The notes under the pieces were generated by a model, which saw only the letters and a list, made by a program, of their open reading frames with translations, did no database searches and was not told where the DNA came from. Below are positions 61,201 to 64,000 of a stretch of 64,000 nt of DNA, in pieces; the stretch's first letter is position 1, and each line of letters starts with the position of its first letter. Source of the stretch: Aphelocoma coerulescens (lineage: Eukaryota; Chordata; Aves; Passeriformes; Corvidae); the NCBI RefSeq assembly GCF_041296385.1, contig NW_027183523.1:277826-341825 (forward strand), written 5' to 3'. The position numbers and the translations under genes are program-made.

Positions 61201-64000
61201 CCAAACAACACCACAACACCCCAAAACACCCCACACACACCCACAACACACCCCACAACACACCCCCCACAAACAACCCCCCACAAACACACCCCCACAA
61301 ACACAACCCACACCCAACACACAACCCCCCACAACCACCCCCCAAACACACCACAACCCACACCACAAACACCCCCACACCCCCCAAACACCCCAACCAC
61401 CCACAACACACAAACCACACACCAAACCACCCCCACACACAACCCCCCCACACAAACACAACCCCACACCCAACACCCCCCAACACACCCCCCCAAAACA
61501 CAATCCACCCCCAAAACACATAACACCCCCAAACACACAAACACCCCCCACAAACACACCCCCACACACACAACACCCACCCAAACACCACCAAACCCCC
61601 CACAAAACAACCACACAAACAACCCACAACCACACCCCAACACCCCCCAACACACCACACAACACCCCCACAAACAACCACACCACAACACACAACCCCC
61701 CACATCACAATCCCCCCCAAACAACACCCCCCCACACACACCCCACAACACCCCCCACACACACCCCCCAACACACAACCCCACACACACACCCCCACAA
61801 ACTCACACCCCCCACAACACATCACCCCCACAACAACCCACAACACCCCACACACACCCCCACAACACCCCCCAACACACCCAACTCACCCCACCACACC
61901 ACCCCCATAACTCCCCAAACACACCCCCACATCACATCCCCCCCACATCTCTACACCCCCCACATCTCAATCCCCCCACAACACACACACAAACACCCCC
62001 ACACCAACCCCACACACACCCCACACACACCCCAAACACCCCCCAAACACAAACCCCCCAAACACTACCCCCCACACAACCACCCCCCAACACTATCCCC
62101 CCCACATCACTACACCCCCCATAACACAATCCCCCCCCACATCACTATCCCCCCACATCACAATCCCCCCCCACATCTATCCCCCCACAACTCTATCCCC
62201 CCCATACACACAACCCCCCAACACCTATCCCCCCCAAACACTATCCCCCCCATATCTATCCCCCCCAAATCTCTATCCCCCCCATATCAATACTCCCCCA
62301 AACTCAATCCCCCCCACATCTCAATCCCCCCCATAACTCATCCCCACACACCCAACCCCCCACAACTCTATCCCCCCACAATCACTATCCCCCCCAAATC
62401 ACTATCCCCCCCACACTCACCCCCAACAACTCCCCAACACACACACCCACACCTATCACCCCCACATCACTATCCCCCCCACATCTCTATCCCCCCATAT
62501 CTCCAATCACCCCACCAAACCCCAATCACAATCCCCCCCCACATATCTCTATCCCCCCCACATCTCTATCCCCCCATATCTCTATCCCCCCATACTCTCT
62601 CCCCCTAAACTCTATCCCCCCATATCTCTATCCCCCCCACATCCTATCCCCCACACACACTCCAATCCCCCCCACATCTCTATCCCCCCCACATCTCTAT
62701 CCCCCCACATCTCTATCCCCCATATCTACCCCCCCAAATCTTATCCCCCCCATATCTCTATCCCCCCAAATCTCTATCCCCCCATATCTCAATCTCCCCC
62801 ACATCTCTCCCCCCCATATCTCTATCCCCCCACATCTCTATCCCCCCATATCTCTATCCCCCCCACATCTCTATCCCCCCCATATCTCTATCCCCCCCAC
62901 ATCTTATCTCCCCACATCTCTATCCCCCCCATATCTCTATCCCCCCCATATCTCTATCTCCCCCCACATCTCTATCCCCCCATATCTCTATCCCCCCCAC
63001 ATCTCTATCCCCCCCATATCTCTATCCCCCCACATCTCTATCCCCCCCATATCTCTATCCCCCCCACATCTCTATCCCCCCCATATCTCTATCTCCCCCA
63101 CATTTCTATCCCCCCCATATCTCTATCTCCCCCATATCTCTATCCCCCCCACATCTCTATCCCCCCCATATCTCTATCCCCCCCACATCTCTATCCCCCC
63201 CATATCTCTATCCCCCCACATCTCTATCCCCCCATATCTCTATCCCCCCATATCTCTATCCCCCCCACATCTCTATCCCCCCCATATCTTTATCCCCCCC
63301 ATATCTTTATCCCCCCCATATCTTATCTCCCCCATATCTCTATCTCCCCACATCTCTATCCCCCCCATATCTCTATCTCCCCCATATCTCTATCCCCCCC
63401 ATATCTCTATCCCCCCCCATATCTCTATCTCCCCATATCTCTATCCCCCCATATCTCTCTCCCCTATATCTCTATCCCCCCACATCTCCATCCCCCCCAC
63501 ATCTCTATCTCCCCACATCTCTATCCCCCCCATATCTCTATCCCCCCCATATCTCTATCCCCCATATCTTTATCTCCCCACATCTCTATCCCCCCCACAT
63601 CTTTATCCCCCCCATATCTCTATCTCCCCATATCTCTATCTCCCCATATCTCTATCCCCCCCACATCTCTATCCCCCCCATATCTTTATCTCCCCCCCAC
63701 ATCTCTATCCCCCCACATCTTTATCTCCCCCCATATCTTTATCTCCCCCCCATATCTTTATCTCCCCCCCATATCTCTTATCTCCCCATATCTCTATCCC
63801 CCCCCACATCTCTATCCCCCCCACATCTCTATCCCCCCCCCCCCCATTTATCCATCATCTCCACGTCCCCACCCCACACTGTCAGAACCGCTCTCACCCC
63901 CAATTACCCGCTCCCCAACGCGTTGCTATCATTAACGCTCGTTCGCACTAATGAACTAACGCTAATTACCGCCGGCTCTGCCCTCCCCGCAGGTGGACGT
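55250..64000 (+). CDS. SUOX: SUOX, mitochondrial sulfite oxidase (partial, last exon cut by window end)
   Basis: Oxidises sulfite to sulfate in the mitochondrial intermembrane space and passes electrons through a b5 heme to cytochrome c. Coding parts are 55250-55281, 55677-55824, 57185-58363 and 63993-64000 (open). The presequence has a basic start (LRAMAGRR) and a hydrophobic stop segment, [20 protein letters not shown], similar to mammalian SUOX. The b5 domain has HPGG (H109) and the second heme ligand H134 in YAVHSQPH. The molybdopterin domain has R208 in [10 protein letters not shown] and the Mo-binding cysteine C255 in TLQCAGNRR, then DYKGF and VDWDSVDF. Exon 4 ends [14 protein letters not shown], and the last eight bases of the window, GTGGACGT, continue it as VDV. 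The C-terminal ~90 residues of the dimerisation domain lie outside. Confidence 0.96.
55282..55676. repeat. SUOX intron 2 short-unit array CCCCCCGGTGTCC
   Basis: About thirty units of 11-13 bases (CCCCGGTGTCC, CTCCGGTGTCC) fill nearly the whole 395-base intron. Confidence 0.93.
55677..55824 (+). CDS. SUOX: SUOX coding exon 3
   Basis: 148 bases, residues 11-60. Rest of the mitochondrial presequence and the hydrophobic segment, ending ERRRR at AGG|GTGAGC. Includes a cysteine and many arginines but no acidic residue before GER, as expected for import. Confidence 0.93.
55825..57184. repeat. SUOX intron 3 minisatellite
   Basis: From about 55970 to 56990, units of about 30-35 bases: GGTGGCACCGGGATAGGGGG with ACCTGGGAAGG, ATCACAGGAGG or ATCACGGGGAGG. 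The last 190 bases before the acceptor GTGTCGGCAG are unique. Confidence 0.93.
57185..58363 (+). CDS. SUOX: SUOX coding exon 4 (heme and molybdopterin domains)
   Basis: 1,179 bases, 393 codons, residues 61-453. Holds the full b5 domain ([20 protein letters not shown]), the linker and the molybdopterin domain ([49 protein letters not shown]). Ends in the dimerisation domain at [13 protein letters not shown] with donor GTGAGT. To my knowledge mammalian SUOX is not interrupted here; this should be checked. Confidence 0.96.
58364..59690. repeat. SUOX intron 4 purine array
   Basis: Units of about 14-19 bases: GGGTGGGAAAAGGGG, GGGATGGGTGGGAGAAGG and AATGGGCAGGAAAAAGGG. The plus strand is nearly free of C. 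From 59.3 kb the units become GGAATTGGCGGGAAAAGGG. The coding frame of exon 4 stays open through the array by chance. Confidence 0.94.
59691..60790. repeat. SUOX intron 4 AT-rich minisatellite
   Basis: AT-rich in a GC-rich window. Units of about 33 bases: GGGAGATAACATCATGATGC, ACTAATTAATGCA, with AATAATAATAAAGCGAGATA variants. It looks unrelated in base composition to anything else here. TAAT and GATA words are very frequent. Confidence 0.94.
60791..61960. repeat. Degraded low-complexity region, CA-rich
   Basis: From 60791 an irregular mix of CCCATATCTATCC-like words, then from about 61150 a C/A-only stretch (CCCCACACACACAACACC) without fixed period. The loss of period inside otherwise regular arrays suggests either heavy mutation or consensus error at a hard-to-read junction. 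Confidence 0.7.
61961..63840. repeat. SUOX intron 4 array CTATCCCCCCCATATCT
   Basis: Units of 16-18 bases: CATATCTCTATCCCCCC and CACATCTCTATCCCCCC, irregular before 62.5 kb and regular after. Its words TATCTCC and TTATCTCCCC are the reverse complement of GGAGATA in the AT-rich block. Confidence 0.93.
63841..63992 (+). other. SUOX: Unique 3' end of SUOX intron 4 with branch point and acceptor
   Basis: Complex sequence ending TGCCCTCCCCGCAG. A CTAAC at 63956-63960, 32 bases before the splice point, matches the branch-point consensus. Confidence 0.75.
63993..64000 (+). CDS. SUOX: SUOX coding exon 5 (first 8 bases)
   Basis: GTGGACGT follows GCAG. Joined in phase to exon 4 it reads R-V-D-V, the same order as mammalian SUOX at this point. 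Truncated by the window end. Confidence 0.85.

Noticed and set aside
61132..62129. Cys/Val/Gly-rich minus-strand frames
   Set aside because: Translation of the C/A-rich low-complexity region, with no recognisable domain.

Overview
The window is vertebrate nuclear DNA and almost certainly avian. It carries four genes in the order PMEL (minus strand, first exon only), CDK2, RAB5B and SUOX (plus strand, last exon cut by the window edge). This is the order known from human 12q13, and in chicken this PMEL block lies on a tiny 'dot' microchromosome. The very high GC, GC-rich third codon positions and saturation with G/C-rich minisatellites fit such a chromosome. No bacterial, viral or transposon genes are visible.

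Layout. 1-2900: PMEL intron 1 (minisatellite), signal-peptide exon and 5' flank. 2900-7400: three minisatellite arrays between the divergent PMEL and CDK2 starts. 7400-7560: CDK2 promoter (CRE, CCAAT, E2F-like sites). 8110-25860: CDK2, seven coding exons joining to exactly 298 codons plus stop. 25861-29100: C/A-rich array downstream of CDK2. 29250-29750: RAB5B promoter with ten CCAAT boxes. 34299-46551: RAB5B, five coding exons joining to 215 codons plus stop. 46552-53660: RAB5B 3' UTR or intergenic arrays. 53940-54180: SUOX promoter and noncoding first exon. 55250-64000: SUOX, with a mitochondrial presequence, heme b5 and molybdopterin domains, then a 5.6-kb intron. Eight bases of the next coding exon close the window.

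Most of the rest, by eye more than four fifths of the window, is tandem repeat, and each intron has its own repeat family. The most striking pattern is that many arrays contain exon edges together with the neighbouring splice site. The edges of CDK2 exons 3, 4 (both ends), 5 and 6, and of RAB5B exons 2, 3 and 4, are repeated from one to about thirteen times beside the real exon. The introns on either side of RAB5B exon 5 carry the same ~200-bp repeat in opposite orientations, which would place that exon in the loop of a pre-mRNA hairpin.

The genes do not form an operon or pathway. PMEL builds melanosome fibrils, CDK2 is a cell-cycle kinase, RAB5B an early-endosome GTPase and SUOX a mitochondrial sulfite oxidase. 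All long open frames inside the arrays are read as repeat artefacts. The region 60.7-62 kb looks degraded and may hold assembly or consensus errors.
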